A stretch of DNA of 64,000 bases from Parasponia andersonii (GCA_002914805.1 JXTB01000003.1:1154229-1218228); one strand, 5' to 3'; shown: positions 11,563-23,301, counted from the first letter of the stretch. The notes: generated from the sequence alone by a model not told the origin. Numbers and translations are program-made.

Positions 11563-12490
11563 CATACATGATGACAGAGGCGGCCCGATTCATCAAGAAA
11601 TGTGATAAGTGCCAGAGGTTCGCCCTAATGAAATGCCAGCCTATGGAGGTACTTCATTCGAACATAACCCCCTGGCCGTTTGCCAAATAGGGTTTGGACA
11701 TCGTCGGAGAACTCCCCAGAAGTCCAGGGGAAAGGAGGTACATCTTGTTGGCCACGGATTACTTCACTAAATGGATAGAAGCTGAAGCCTACATGATCGT
11801 TAGTAAGACAGACACGATTAACTTCATCTAGAAAAATATAATCTGTCGGTTTGGGATTCCGAAAGAGATACACGCCGATCATGGCACACAGTTCCAAAAT
11901 GCTAAGGTCAAGGAACTGTGCGAGTTGTATGATATAAGACTCAGTTTCTCTTCCGTAAACTACCTCAGGGGAACAGTCAAGCAGAGGCAATGAAGAAAGC
12001 CATATTCAACAACATCAAAAAGAACTTGCAGGAGGCTAAAAGCAAGTAGTTAGAAGAGTTGCCGGCCATTGTGTGGGCTCATCGAACCACAGAGCGGAGG
12101 TTGATTGGAAGAATGCCATTCACCATGGTCTACGGCTTAGAGGCTGTGATCCCGACCGAAGTCGGCCTTTCGACCCTCTGTTCCGAAGTGGTGAGAGATG
12201 CCCCCTTAAACGAATGCCAGCTAAGCTGCAACACGGATCTCCTGGAGGAAACGAGAGACATGGCCCTGGTCCACCTGGCTTCGTACCACCAGCAGACTAG
12301 ATCCTACTACGCAAAAAAGGTTAGTGGTCGACGATTCAATGCCGGAGATTGGGTCCTGAAAGTTAGAACAGGGAATTCCTCGAAACTGTACTACAATTGG
12401 ATCGGACCCATGAGGTGATCAAAACACTCGACAATGGCGCGTATGTCCTGAAAGAACTCAAGATCGGGAAAAACTTACCAAACACATGGA
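11563..12490 (+). pseudogene. Integrase region of the Tat element, broken
   Basis: It encodes a zinc-finger remnant (ARFIKKCDKCQRFA), the core with LDIVGELPRSPG, LLATDYFTKWIEAEA and FGIPKEIHADHGTQF, then in another frame ELPAIVWAHRTTERR, MPFTMVYGLEAVIPTEV and the C-terminal RRFNAGDWVLK. Stops at about 11689, 11829 and 12047 and frameshifts near 11960 and 12415 break it. It ends near 12490 (NTWNTQHLKKYHI), the usual end of Tat pol. Confidence 0.82.
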
Positions 12491-12599
12491 ACACTCAGCA
12501 CTTGAAAAAGTATCACATATAAGACACATGCATATGATGTAAGACCATGTGAATGCTTATATTATTGAAAAGCTTAAATCCAAAACAGGTCAAGTTCCC

Positions 12600-12990
12600 T
12601 TTTTTGCCGCATGGATTCATCTTTTGGGTTGCTATGGAAAAGGGGTCTGCCAACAGTGGCAGACCCCACTCATTATTCATGCGTGAGACCCATGTGAGGG
12701 CTTATATTATTAAAAAGCTTAATTCCAAAACTGGTCAAGTCTTCTGCCACACGGAAAATGGTCTGCCCACAGTAGCAGACCCAGCGTTTTATTTGCACAG
12801 GCAAAAGATCATGTCGGGCTGCTACGGAAAAGGGTCCGCCCACAGTGGCAGACCCCACGCCTCAGTTGCATAGGTAAAAAATTATACCGGGCTACTACGG
12901 AAAAGGGTCCGCCCACAGTGGCAGACCCCACGCCTTAGTTGCACAGGCAAAAAATCATACCGGGTTGCCACGAAAAAGGGTCTGCCACAG
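12600..12990 (+). repeat. Repeated hairpin motif after pol
   Basis: The motif GGGTC[T/C]GCC-loop-GGCAGACCC recurs around 12642, 12758, 12830 and 12902, with a decayed copy near 12980. The copy at 12642-12667 is a perfect 10-bp inverted repeat (GGGGTCTGCC, loop AACAGT, GGCAGACCCC). The last units are in tandem with a period near 72 bp and share a cgttttatttgcacaggcaa-like spacer. Confidence 0.75.
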
Positions 12991-13021
12991 TTTGGACCAT
13001 ACGCGCTACTCGCGCAATAAA

Positions 13022-14222
13022 CGATCGTACTATGGGAGTCACGTCGCTCATCGACGACCCGAGAAAACATACGAAGAGGAAAGAGCTGCGCAACAAAAAA
13101 CTTACCAGCAGACCTAAAAAACGATCGTACTATGGGAATCACGTCACTCGTTGATGACCCGAGAAAACGTACGAAGAGGAAAGAGCTGCGCAACCAAAAA
13201 CTTACCAGCAGACCTCGCAAATGATCGTACTATGGGAGTCACGTCGCTCGTCGACGACCCGAGAAAATGTACAAAGAGGAAAGAGCTGCGCAACCAAAAA
13301 CTTGACAGCAGACCTCAAAAACGATTGTACTATGGGAATCACGTCGCTCGTCGACGACCCGAGAAAATGTACGAAGAGGAAAGAGCTGCGCAACCAAAAA
13401 CTTGCCAGCAGACCTTGCAAATGATCGTACTATGGGAATCACGTCGCTCGTCGACGACCTGAGAAAACGTACGAAGAGGAAAGAACTGCGCAACCAAAAA
13501 CTTGCCAGTAGACCACGCAAATGATCGTACTATGGGAATCACATCGCTTGTCGACGACCTGAGAAAATGTACAAAGAGGAAACAGCTGTGCAACTAAAAC
13601 TTGCCAGCAGATCTAAAAAATGATCGTATTATGGGAATCACGTCGCTTGTCGATGACCCGAGAAAACGTACGAAAAGGAAATAGCTATGCAATCAAAACT
13701 TGCCAGCATACCTAAAAAATGATCGTACAATAGGAATCACGTCGCTTGTCGATGATCCGACAAAACGTACGAAGAGGAAATAGCTGTGCAACCAAAACTT
13801 GCCAGCATACCTCAAAAATGATCGTACTATGGGAATCACGTCGCTTGTCGACAACTTGAGAAAATGTATGAAGAGGAAATAGCTGTGCAATCAAAACTTA
13901 CCAGCAGACCTCAAAAACGATCGTACTATGGGGATCACGTCACTTGTCGACGACCCGAGAAAACGTACGAAGAGGAAAGAGCTGCACAACCAAAAACTTG
14001 CCAGCAGACCTCGAAAACAGTCATAGTATGGGGATCACATCGCTAGTCGATGACCTGAGAAAACGTACGAAGAAGGAGGAGCTGTGCGGCCAAATCTTGC
14101 CAGCAGACCTCGAAAACTATCTTACTATGGGAATCACATCGTGCAATAAAATGTTTGCCGATGACTCGGGAAAACGTACGAGGAGAAAAGGGGTGCGCAA
14201 CCCAAAAGCTTGCTAGTAGACC
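13022..14222 (+). repeat. Tandem array, about 12 units of 98-100 bp
   Basis: Units start with [a/t]gatcgtactatggga near 13022, 13122, 13222, 13322, 13422, 13522, 13620, 13719, 13819, 13918, 14018 and 14114. Each carries a TCGTCGACGA palindrome or its decayed form, a gagaaaa[c/t]gtacgaagagga block and a ccaaaacttgccagcagacc end. The final unit (14114-14222) has a longer middle (gcaataaaatgtttgccgatg) like the 112-bp units of the second copy at 61.6 kb. Such arrays in the 3' untranslated region are known in Tat/Ogre elements. Confidence 0.92.
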
Positions 14223-14223
14223 C

Positions 14224-14500
14224 CCTAAGGAACATTTTAGCTACAAGAAGAGCTAAAGGAAAGCAGGATCGGGATCCACTCGTTGGAAGTGGATCCTCTC
14301 TAAGGAACATTTTAGCTATATGAAGAGCTAAAGGAAAGCAGGGTCGGGATCTACCCATTGGAGGTGGACCCTCCCTAAGGAATATTTTAGCTATATTAAT
14401 GGCTAAAGGAAAGTAGGGTCAGGATCCACCCGTTGGAAGTGGACCCTCCCTAAGGAACGTTTTAGCTATACAAAGAGCTAAAGGAAAGCAGGCTCTATCC
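14224..14500 (+). repeat. Tandem array, about 4 units of 75 bp
   Basis: Units begin ctaaggaacattttagcta near 14224, 14300, 14375 and 14450 and contain agagctaaaggaaagcaggg and cccgttggaagtggaccctc. The same family occurs at 62117-62440. Confidence 0.9.
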
Positions 14501-15160
14501 GGAGGATAGTTTATTTGCGCATGGACAGGATGTGAACGGATTTGGAGTCTACCCATTGGAAGTAGTCCAGTACCAGACCAAATGTGAAGATAGAAATTAA
14601 GATAAAAGTCTGTTTATTATGTCCTAAAAATACAAAGCGCACGGTTAACAGTGGTGCGTGCTCATAAGCCTTACTTACGGGAGGCAGGTCGCTAACGGAC
14701 TCGTAAGGAGACATCGGAGTGGTAGTACTCCCGATAAGAGCCGAGCCCAGGCCTTCTCCTTTGCAACGACGGGTCCAAACAATGGTCGACCAATCCCTGG
14801 AGCTGATTCTGAGTACGGTCCCATTTGGGGTCGAAGAAGTCCAGCCACACGCGCAGGTCGAACTCTACTAAAACAAGTCATAACAGAAGTTATACCTTCG
14901 TAAAATTAGATGAGTCAAAGCTCGCACCCCTATCTCCGGAACTAATCTTGGCAGTCATGGCCCAAGGAGGACTCACTAATAGTCCGAAATCGTGTCCATC
15001 CGAGTCGTCCATAATTATTTATACAGACGGCTACAACAAGGCTTAACTTTACCCCAGACGCGGTCAACAAAGAAAAAGAAAACAGACTAAAGAGAATTGC
15101 ACTGTTCTTATTATTTATTCGGAGGGTTACAACGAGGGTCAACTTAACAAATGTACAAAG
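14501..15160. other. Tat element spacer between arrays and antisense ORF
   Basis: No gene seen. The stretch is collinear with 62490-63130 in the second copy, so it is a conserved part of the family. It would be the 3' untranslated region and terminator side of the antisense gene. Confidence 0.6.
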
Positions 15161-18100
15161 TTAGGGACCCTGGTTACCTCCGTCCATGGGAGCGCGGCCA
15201 GTCCCGGTGCTTGGACCAGCCCCGGTGGAGGGTGGCGTACCAGGATCGGATTCATCACTGGATACAATGACCGCACCAGGTCTCTCACCAGTTGAGACCC
15301 CGAGATCAGGCTGAGTGCTAGGGGCTTCCGAAGTTCGATCTGGCAGACCGGAAACGGGGATAAGCTCTTTGGCACCAGAAGCAGATGTAGAGGGCCCGTC
15401 CTTTTCCGTAGCAAGCATCTTCAGCACGTCAGCCGGGTACGTGATGCTGATCTCATCCCCGAGCTGCTGCATGTAGTGCTTGACGGAATAGTGGTCTCTC
15501 TCGATGCCTTTTTGATTGTCAAATTGGTCTAGCATTACCACCTCAGCGTGGCCTTCGAACTCTCTATTTTCCCAGCCAGACCTGTAACTTTCCGCAGAAA
15601 AAATGTCCACCTGCCTCTGGTACCTCGTTTTCAGTTTCTCCGTGTCCGCCAGCCTATCCTTCAGTGCCGCCAGCCTGAGCTCCACTTACCGCTGCGATAA
15701 GTTGACCAAAAAAGTGTTAATGCCGACAAGGTCCTCGCTGTGTTTGCGAGATATCTCTACATGAGCATCCATCAGATTTTTGTGATCCAATAAGAGATAT
15801 CGATTTACCTCATTGGACCAGTCAAGTCTGCGTTGCAGAGAGTGGGCCTCTAGCTTGGCATTCGCCTCGGCTTTCCTCGCTTCTTTGGCGTTATCAATGG
15901 CCCTGTCACGAGCCACGAAAGCCACTCCCATCTCTGCCCCCGTGCTTTGCAATTCTTGCTCCTTGACCCTTAGCTCGTTCTGAGCTAGTCTGGCGGCCTC
16001 AGATTGAGCAAGTTTCTCGGCCTCCGCCTTGACCAATCTTGTAGCCAGCTCCTCGCGCCTGGTTCTTTCGACACTTAGAGTGTGAGCCACCGTGCTGCTG
16101 ACCCTCGCCTCCTCGAGGCTCCGATATAAATCGAAGTCAGACCTCAATTCGACGAGGGCGACCTCGCTGCACTCGGCCAATGCAGAGCGGGAACTCAGCT
16201 CCTCGGTCAAATCCCTGACGCGAGAGGAATAGAAAGACTGGATAGTGGCCAGCTGCAAGTTAAACAAAAAAAAGGGGGGGGATCAGCGTCTAGCAAGGAT
16301 GCTGAAAAACATAGAAGCAACCAAGTGGACCAAACCTGCGTGAAGGTACGGCTATTGACAAGCTCGACGTTCTCTAAAGAGAGCGCCTCCAGCTCCGGCT
16401 CTGCGGCTGGACCCTCTCTTTGGGTGTTGCCTGTGCCTAAGGAACACGGCCCCGCCCCGCTAGCCGTAAGGGCACCCTCTCCACCAGCCGAGCATGCCCC
16501 CGAAGCGGTGGCGACAAGGAAGGAGGAAAGCTCGGCGCCACCGAGAGTGTCGTCGACCACGGCGGGAGGTGGTGCATCTCCTCTTGGCGGGCCGCTGCGC
16601 AAGGACCTCCTTCTCCTTAGAAGGGTCAGTGTGGCCTCGTCGTCATCACTATTAGACGAGGGGGCAATCCTGCCCCTTTTCTCTGCCCAGCCCTCTTCTT
16701 TGTTAGATGAGCCGACCTCGTGTCGTCGCTTTATTGGGACCGGAGGAGGGGAAGATAGCCGAGACTTCAACCTCGGAGCCCCCCACTGAGCTCGGTGATC
16801 TCTCCACTGAGGCAAATAGCATCCGATTTCGAACCAGAGTCAGGGGTGGACGAGGTTGGTGCAGTAGACCCCCCAGCCAGACTTAGCGGCTTCTCCTCGC
16901 CGTGTACGGTCTGTGTGGCAGACGTTCCCCAGATAGAGGTCCGCCTGCGTCGGAGCGGGGGACCATAGGCACTTCATCTCCTGAGAGTACCACGAGATGC
17001 CAGCCAGCGGGTGCCTTGGGGCGAGCCTTATGACCCGCGGCTCCCCCCTTGACTGGGGAGGGGTCAGCCGATGGGCCCGTCTCAGAACCTACAAAGAACA
17101 AGCAACATGTTTAGGTCATGGCTATAATCCGACCTGCGAAGCTCAAGGATGCGAAAATGAACCCACCCCTAGCCCTCTTGGGAGCGGCGGCTTCCTCCCC
17201 GCGGAGCCTGACGCACTCCTCGGCCACAAACCTCACAGCTTCCTCGAGCTCGTGGCTAGACGGTGCCACTAGATCATTAGAGCCCGCCAATTGGCTTGAA
17301 GACGTGACCTGCTGATCCACCATGGCGATTCAATTATGCTCGTCCCGGCGGAATCGATTCAGGGCAGAGGCATCAAGTCGGCTCCACAGATACTTCGTGA
17401 TGACCCAGGTTTCCAGGGGGAAGGGAAGGTATGAAACCATCCTGGGCATCATATTCATCACCAGGGGGTTGAGGGTGGCCTGGATGTGCCAGTAGTCCCC
17501 AGGAGATCCGAAAATGACGATCTCTTCAAGGCCTTTGAGCCGTCCTGCTGGCAAATGCGGCTCGAACCTACTCTCTTCTGCCGAGGCTGCACAAGACAAA
17601 TAACGTGAGCAATAACAAACGAGGAGAACACAGACCCAAAAATCACCACCAAGTACTTACTCTGCAGGAAAGCTGAGGGAACTTGGAAGTATTCTCCATT
17701 CACCCAAGGGGAGCACCACGCCTCTCCAATGGCGTATAGCCTAGCGTGGGAGTCCCATTGCTTGTCTGACCTCGGCAAGCCCTAGAAGATATGACGTCCC
17801 GGTAGCGGTTGGAGGTAAAAGGTGGGGTAGGAACTTTTCTTGGGGATGAGGGTGAGTTTATAAGCATAAAAGATCACCTCCAGATCGATATGCAGGTTGT
17901 AGAGAATTGACAGGGCAGAAAGCCCCATCAAAATCATGACCCCATTTACATTTAACTGCATCAGATGGATCCCCGTCAAAGTGAAGAATTGGTGGATCAG
18001 AGGAGGAAGAGGGAATCGTAGCCATTCCAGGTTTTTTCTGCCCAATATAATGGAGCCTTCGGGGGCAGAGGGACGAAGATACCAATCCGCAGGGCCCTCG

Positions 18101-18204
18101 ACCCTTTGCAGTGTCACTCTACTGGGGAGGCAGAGTTGTCTCCTTAGTGAATCCAACTCTGAATCCGCGATGGGGCGCAATTCCTGATCTTGACTTGAAG
18201 CCAT
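15161..18204 (-). pseudogene. Antisense spliced extra gene of the Tat element
   Basis: Read on -. ATG is at 18204 in a good context (aacaATGgc). Exon 1 is 18204-17661 (donor GTAAGT), exon 2 is 17586-17134 (acceptor tgtgcag), exon 3 starts at 17088 (acceptor ctttgtag), a later exon ends at 16336, and the last exon runs 16252-15161. Phases of exons 1-3 agree. Domains: an N-part (LRFPLPPLIHQFF, NVNGVMILMG) resembling the plant 'putative gypsy type transposon' family PF04195, a Ser/Pro/Glu-rich basic middle, a long coiled coil (ERTRREELATRLVKAEAEKL) and an acidic Ser/Thr-rich tail. One TAG after RHIF, a TGA after RDEHN, a frameshift near 16900 and a TAA near 15685 break it. No retrotransposition enzyme is encoded. 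Extra ORFs, some antisense, are known in Tat elements; their function is unknown. Confidence 0.75.
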
Positions 18205-18325
18205 TGTTCTGGATACGATTGAAAGAGTAAAAGTCTCTAGAAGGGAGGAAATCGGAAACCCTAGGATTTTATGAGGCTAGAATGATTGAAGATTTTAGTA
18301 AAGTGGCAAATGAGCATAATTGCGG

Positions 18326-18333
18326 CTTTTATA
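18326..18333 (-). promoter_or_regulatory. TATA box for the antisense gene
   Basis: On - the sequence reads CTATAAAAGCC, a near-ideal plant TATA box, about 120 bp upstream of the ATG at 18204 and inside the element rather than in the LTR. Transcription would start near 18300 by spacing. Promoter activity is inferred. Confidence 0.55.
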
Positions 18334-18526
18334 GAGGGGGAGCCAAAGAGTTTTTTTGGAAAAGGGGAGAGCAAAGGAGACCGAACAATCGGAACTTCGA
18401 AATTTAAATAGATTTCGTGACATGGGATGGCGTGCCTCCACGTCGGCAGGGGGGAGCCACGTGCATCCCCTAGATTGGAGGAACGGATAAACAATTTCCC
18501 CACTTGACGGATACGAATTCATCAAG

Positions 18527-18544
18527 TAGAGAAATAGGGGCAGT
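18527..18544 (+). other. Polypurine tract of the Tat element
   Basis: The purine-rich agagaaataggggcagt lies directly before the TG of the 3' LTR, where plus-strand DNA synthesis is primed. Confidence 0.75.
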
Positions 18545-19355
18545 TGTGGGACCCGTTCCCAAATCATACACCACGTGGACGATTAAGCGGCAGAACAGGT
18601 CGCAAACAGGGCCCACCGTCTGACAGGTGTCGAGAGTGATTAGCCAAAGGCCATGCGGGTCATACGTGATACCACATCGGCCATTGGACTGTCTGAGGTT
18701 AGGGCCGAGCCCATTACAGACCCTGGATAGACTCGGTCCAGTCCGACCCTTACCACGACAGCTAGGGGGTCAGAAGCCCCAAGGGTCTTCCACCAGAATA
18801 CAATGGAAAGCAACTCATAACTCCAGACCCAGACAGAGCATTTCATGCGATCTTGGGTAGGTGTGCGCGAAGGGCAAGCCATCCTGATAGAACGACGATT
18901 TGTCTAAATCTCATATCTGACAGACTCAAGCCATAGGAGGTGGTGGAAACCAGGCTACAGCGATACAGAGGAGATCACGGTAATCTCGGCCAGTGATCTT
19001 TGGAAAAAACTTTGAGGAAAAAGGTACTCAGTCCTGAGATTGAGATCCGGGTGGTTCACAATCTCAGGACTATATATATATGAGACATGCGTTCCCGAGA
19101 GGAGCATGTACGTATACAAAAAGAGATATTTAAAAGTTTACGAGCAAGAAACAAAGATATACTCATATAGAACTAAATCCTTGCTACCCTGAATCAAAGA
19201 AAGACCACTGACTTAAGCATCAGAGAGTCTTTGCAGGTGGCCACCCCCGTCTCTCCGACCCTGTCTGAAGTTCAGAGCACTTTGGAATAGCAAGGACATG
19301 TGGACAGTTAGAGGACACAGGACACGTGGATGGCTAGTGAGAAACCGATCCAACA
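18545..19355 (+). repeat. 3' LTR of the Tat element
   Basis: TGTGGGACCC to CCAACA, collinear with 6852-7677. The many single-base differences show an insertion that is not recent. Confidence 0.95.
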
Positions 19356-19360
19356 CTCAG
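19356..19360. repeat. Right target-site duplication (ctcag)
   Basis: Matches 6847-6851 exactly. Confidence 0.93.
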
Positions 19361-22300
19361 CTAGTTGATTGTTGACATCACGTAGTTCTAGAGTACTAAT
19401 GTGATGAGTTTTGTTTCCCTTGCATTTAATATATTCCAAATTTTGCTGTACAACTTAGCCTTAGGGGGAAAAATAAAAAGACAAACTTTCTTTGCAATGG
19501 TTTTTTATGGAAAGAGAAAATACTTATGGGGAAACCAGATATTTAATGGATATTTGTATCACAACAAACCAATGTAGAGAAGCCTGAACATAGTTGACGA
19601 TAGACTCCTGAGAAACAGATTAAAATTTGGTGCATCTTTAGACTTCTTGGTAGTTGGCACATTTTATCCTACTATAGCATAAACAACAAGTCAAATTTGA
19701 CCTTATTTTGGAGTTTCATGTATTAACTACCAAGAGAAAACCAGAACATGATTAAAGGGGTTTATTAGAATTTAAAATGCAATACTGAATCAAATTCAAG
19801 ATAATAATATGATCTGTTTTAGTCAAAATAAATAAATAACTAAACAGAATCTTTTTTTTTAATTCACATTTGTTATTTACAACTTTTATTAATTGAAATG
19901 CCATATATTGTTCTTCAATGATCTTATATAACTTTTTGTTTCTAAAGTAATCAATGATGCCTTGTGCAATATGAAAGGGTAATTTTGGTGGTTAAAAGAG
20001 CAGAATTTGCTGAGTTAGAACCCCACACGCTAGTGCTTTATCTTATTTCTTCCTTTCTTCCTTCTTATTTATTAATTTATTTATTTTGAATTTTTCCCTA
20101 CAAAGAATACTTCAGTGGGAGACTAAATCAATCATTTGATTGGCCAATTTGATTATCGAAGAAATTGAGTTATGATATTAGAACGAGGGAAAATGCTCTA
20201 GATTTTAGTTTTGTTTTATGTTTTCTGTTGTACTAAATGAAAAATGACAAAAATGCCTAATTTGTCGTATCTGAAATCCTTCTAATTCACTGTATTAGTC
20301 TTTGGAAGATGTATTATTTATTCCAAAGTTTTTATGTAAACGTGAGTCGGCTCACATTGAGGAAAAAAAAAGAATATAGTAGTGACCTTACCCATATTAA
20401 TTTGGGACGTGGGATGTGAGTCTGGGTTAACTCGTTATATATAGTAAGGGTCAGATTAAACTTTAGTAGTAGGCTTACATATTTGTCTGGTCTGACTTAT
20501 ATTTTTGTCGATCCACGTTTAGTTATTCCATATATAATTTTAAATATATTACTTAATTAAAATTTAAAAAAATCTTAACTAAATATTTTTATTTATATGT
20601 TTTTAATGTTATTTATTTACTTATTTTTATTTATAGTTAATTGATTCAATTTTTTTAAAAATATGAATGAGTTTTAGGTCTGTATTTTAGTTTACATAAG
20701 CACATATTTAATATTTTAAAACATAAACATACCCACATAGTGACCTATATTCACGGCCACTTAGAGCCAGTATAAAATATGGACTAGGTCTTTAGACTGT
20801 GTCAAGCTCCGTTAAAGCACAAAGACCATTTATATATAAAAGAATATACTTAAACAATGGGGCAACAATTAACAAAATAATCACTATTTTTCTTTAAAAT
20901 TTTTCACTTTTAATAATCATTTTCGCATAGGAAAATTAGATAAAATATATCTCTTTATAATCAATTTTAAAAAATACATCACTTTCAATAGTTTTTAAGT
21001 AACTACATCCCTTTTGAAACAAAGATGTGAAAAAGACTTATATAACTTTAAGTCGAAAGCGCTAGACATAGTATCGAATTTCACTAAAAAAAAAAAGTTT
21101 GAGTGTTTAGCACTAAATACGGTGTTAGGAACGCCAAATACGAGTGTCGAATAGTGCTAGATAAGATGTCTAGCAATCCAACCCCTCTTGTCTAGCTAGA
21201 TCGAGATCATTGTTTGAATGTTATGAGCCAGAATAGTGTTAGGAGTGTTAGACACTGAGCATTGAGAGGAGCTAAACAATGTATCTAGTAGCTCAACCTC
21301 GTATATCTCGTCAAAATGTGGACTTTTGATAAGAAAAGTATTATTGATATTTTTGTATTCAAAATAATTTAAAACTTAATGAGATGTATTTACCAAAAAA
21401 TTATTAAAAGAGGTGTATTTCTTAAAATATACTGTAACAAATGAATATTTATCCGCTTGCATACCAGAGACGCGCTATCAAACTATTTAGAAGTGATAAA
21501 ATTGAGAAGTTGCTCTCCGTAACTAGTTGAATGTGGAAGTGGGATTCAAGATCATGATAGGTGGGGGTTTATTTATTTATTTACTTTTTGTCAAATTCAG
21601 AATCAAAAGATGGTGATGTCAGCAAAGCCAAGGAAGCCAAGCCATGGTTCATGGCTCCTCTTCTCTGGTTTTAACCAAAAGTAGTAAATGGTCTAAGACC
21701 CCATTTGTATGTCTGGCTTGATAATGCGAAGATTCTTCCAACTGGGGTACCTATTCTTGTTTTGTCATGGTACGGGCCTTTGATCTCTTTGTGTGTAGCT
21801 TTATACAATTTTCCTTCAATAAAAAAAAAAGTAACTATTACAAGCGCTTCTTTGGACACTGTCTCTTGATTTTGATAGCCAGAGATCCCAAACTTCTCTT
21901 TATATATATATATATATATGTATGTATAATATTAATCATTTTGGTTTAATGATATTAATTTTCTAATCTGTGGTGGTGGAGGTTGGAGAAACTATAGAAA
22001 ATGATAGCTGACGTGATAAATTCAAAACAAACACAATAAAAGCTGACATAAAGTTTGCTTTCTATAATTAAAGAATAGCTACAAAGATTAAAATGGCATA
22101 ACTCTCTCAACAAGAAAGAAAAAGAAAAACCTTTATCTTGAACAATGCCCAAAAGACTCCAGAAAATAAAATAAAATAAAATAGAGCGCCCATATATTAT
22201 TTTTCCTCGTAAGATACTTGGTGAAAGTAAATTTGTGATTTTAAACGACAAGATTATTAGCCAAATAGTTTTATAATCATGGTTCTCCCAAGTTATTTTC

Positions 22301-23301
22301 TTTCTTTTTTTAGTAATTTATTTGTTCTCTATATATACACACATATATTTATCAATGGATCTGATTGCTAATAGTACATTTGTGTCTCAGTATGCATATT
22401 TACACAGTAGAGCCTCTCTTAGTGGAGGAATATGTGGGATCAAGAAAGTGAGAAGGGGATGCCAAAAATCTTATCTTAGGTTGGTCAGTTAGTCCAAAAT
22501 TTGAGGGATGTGTGTGAATTTGGGGATATCAGGGGTTTAAATTTTAGTAAAGTATGTGTGTTAATTTTTTTTTAAAATTTATAGTAAGTAATGGTTATTA
22601 GTTAAATTTATTTTTTAAAAAAAAATAAAAAAAAATAAGATAAAGTAAAATGTAAGACATAATACGTAGAAAGAGATATAAAAAGTGTAAAAGTAGCTGG
22701 TTATGGGGAGACAAGAAGAAAGAAAATAGAAACTTAAAAGCAACCAAAAGCAAAGGGAAGAAAGAAAGCAGCAAGATTTTATGTAAGGCAACCAAAAAAA
22801 AATGAAAACTTATATTTATTTTATGTGTTATTTTATTTATTAAATGAAATAGGAAAAGAAATCCCACTTACTATATTGAGCAACACTAATGCGTTCTGGT
22901 CCTGTAAGACAAAATCTCCATCCAATGGCACAATTGTCAGCAGCAAATTTGGACAGGTGTTTGGCTGTGTTTGGTTGGTCTTTCAGGACTCCCCCCCGCT
23001 CTCTGTTTTGGCAAAAATAAACACAAAATAGTTATCATTTATTTATTAGAGAATTTATGTGGGCTTGTTTATATTTGGCAAGTCTCTTGAACTCCAAGAA
23101 ACTACATGATCTGTTTTTGTTTATTATAACCTATTCCTTTTGGTTCTCTTTGTCTCTTCCTCTCACTTAAGATATGTTCTAGCAAAAAATGAAAAAAAAA
23201 GAAAAATAATAAAACATGAGAAATGTCGTATCAGAAGGTCTTGCTTATGAAGAGAGAGAAATGAGGTTTTTTTTTAATCTATCTAATTTTATCCGTTTAC
23301 T

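Larger units (their letters stand above)
6852..19355 (+). mobile_element. Tat-type Ty3/gypsy LTR retrotransposon, complete but decayed
   Basis: The element is 12.5 kb with two similar LTRs (826 and 811 bp), TG...CA ends and a perfect 5-bp duplication of ctcag. Order on +: LTR, PBS (7681), gag, protease, reverse transcriptase (YIDD at 10711-10722), partial RNase H, integrase, a non-coding zone with hairpins and tandem arrays (12.6-14.5 kb), an antisense spliced ORF (18204-15161, -), polypurine tract, LTR. The gag style (WF[R]QLP, CQFHxxxGHxTxxC), the large size and the extra antisense ORF between pol and the 3' LTR are known features of the plant Tat lineage. Every coding part carries stops or frameshifts, so it is non-autonomous today. 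A second family copy begins near 61.6 kb. Confidence 0.93.

Noticed and set aside
12939-14216. Open frames of 60-110 codons on both strands in the tandem array
   Set aside because: They arise because the 98-100-bp unit lets open frames persist; the peptides are repeats of the unit in different frames with no family features.
13022-14222. CRISPR-like array
   Set aside because: This is a plant retroelement; the units are near-identical over their whole 100 bp with no distinct spacers.
15680-15690. GTAAGT at the stop in the antisense ORF read as a splice donor
   Set aside because: The reading frame and the protein continue unchanged after it, and the second copy has conserved coding there without GTAAGT. 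A point stop is simpler.
16325-16789. 154-codon frame on + inside the antisense region
   Set aside because: It is the shadow of the GC-rich, Ser/Pro-rich coding exon on the minus strand; it does not match any Tat sense product.
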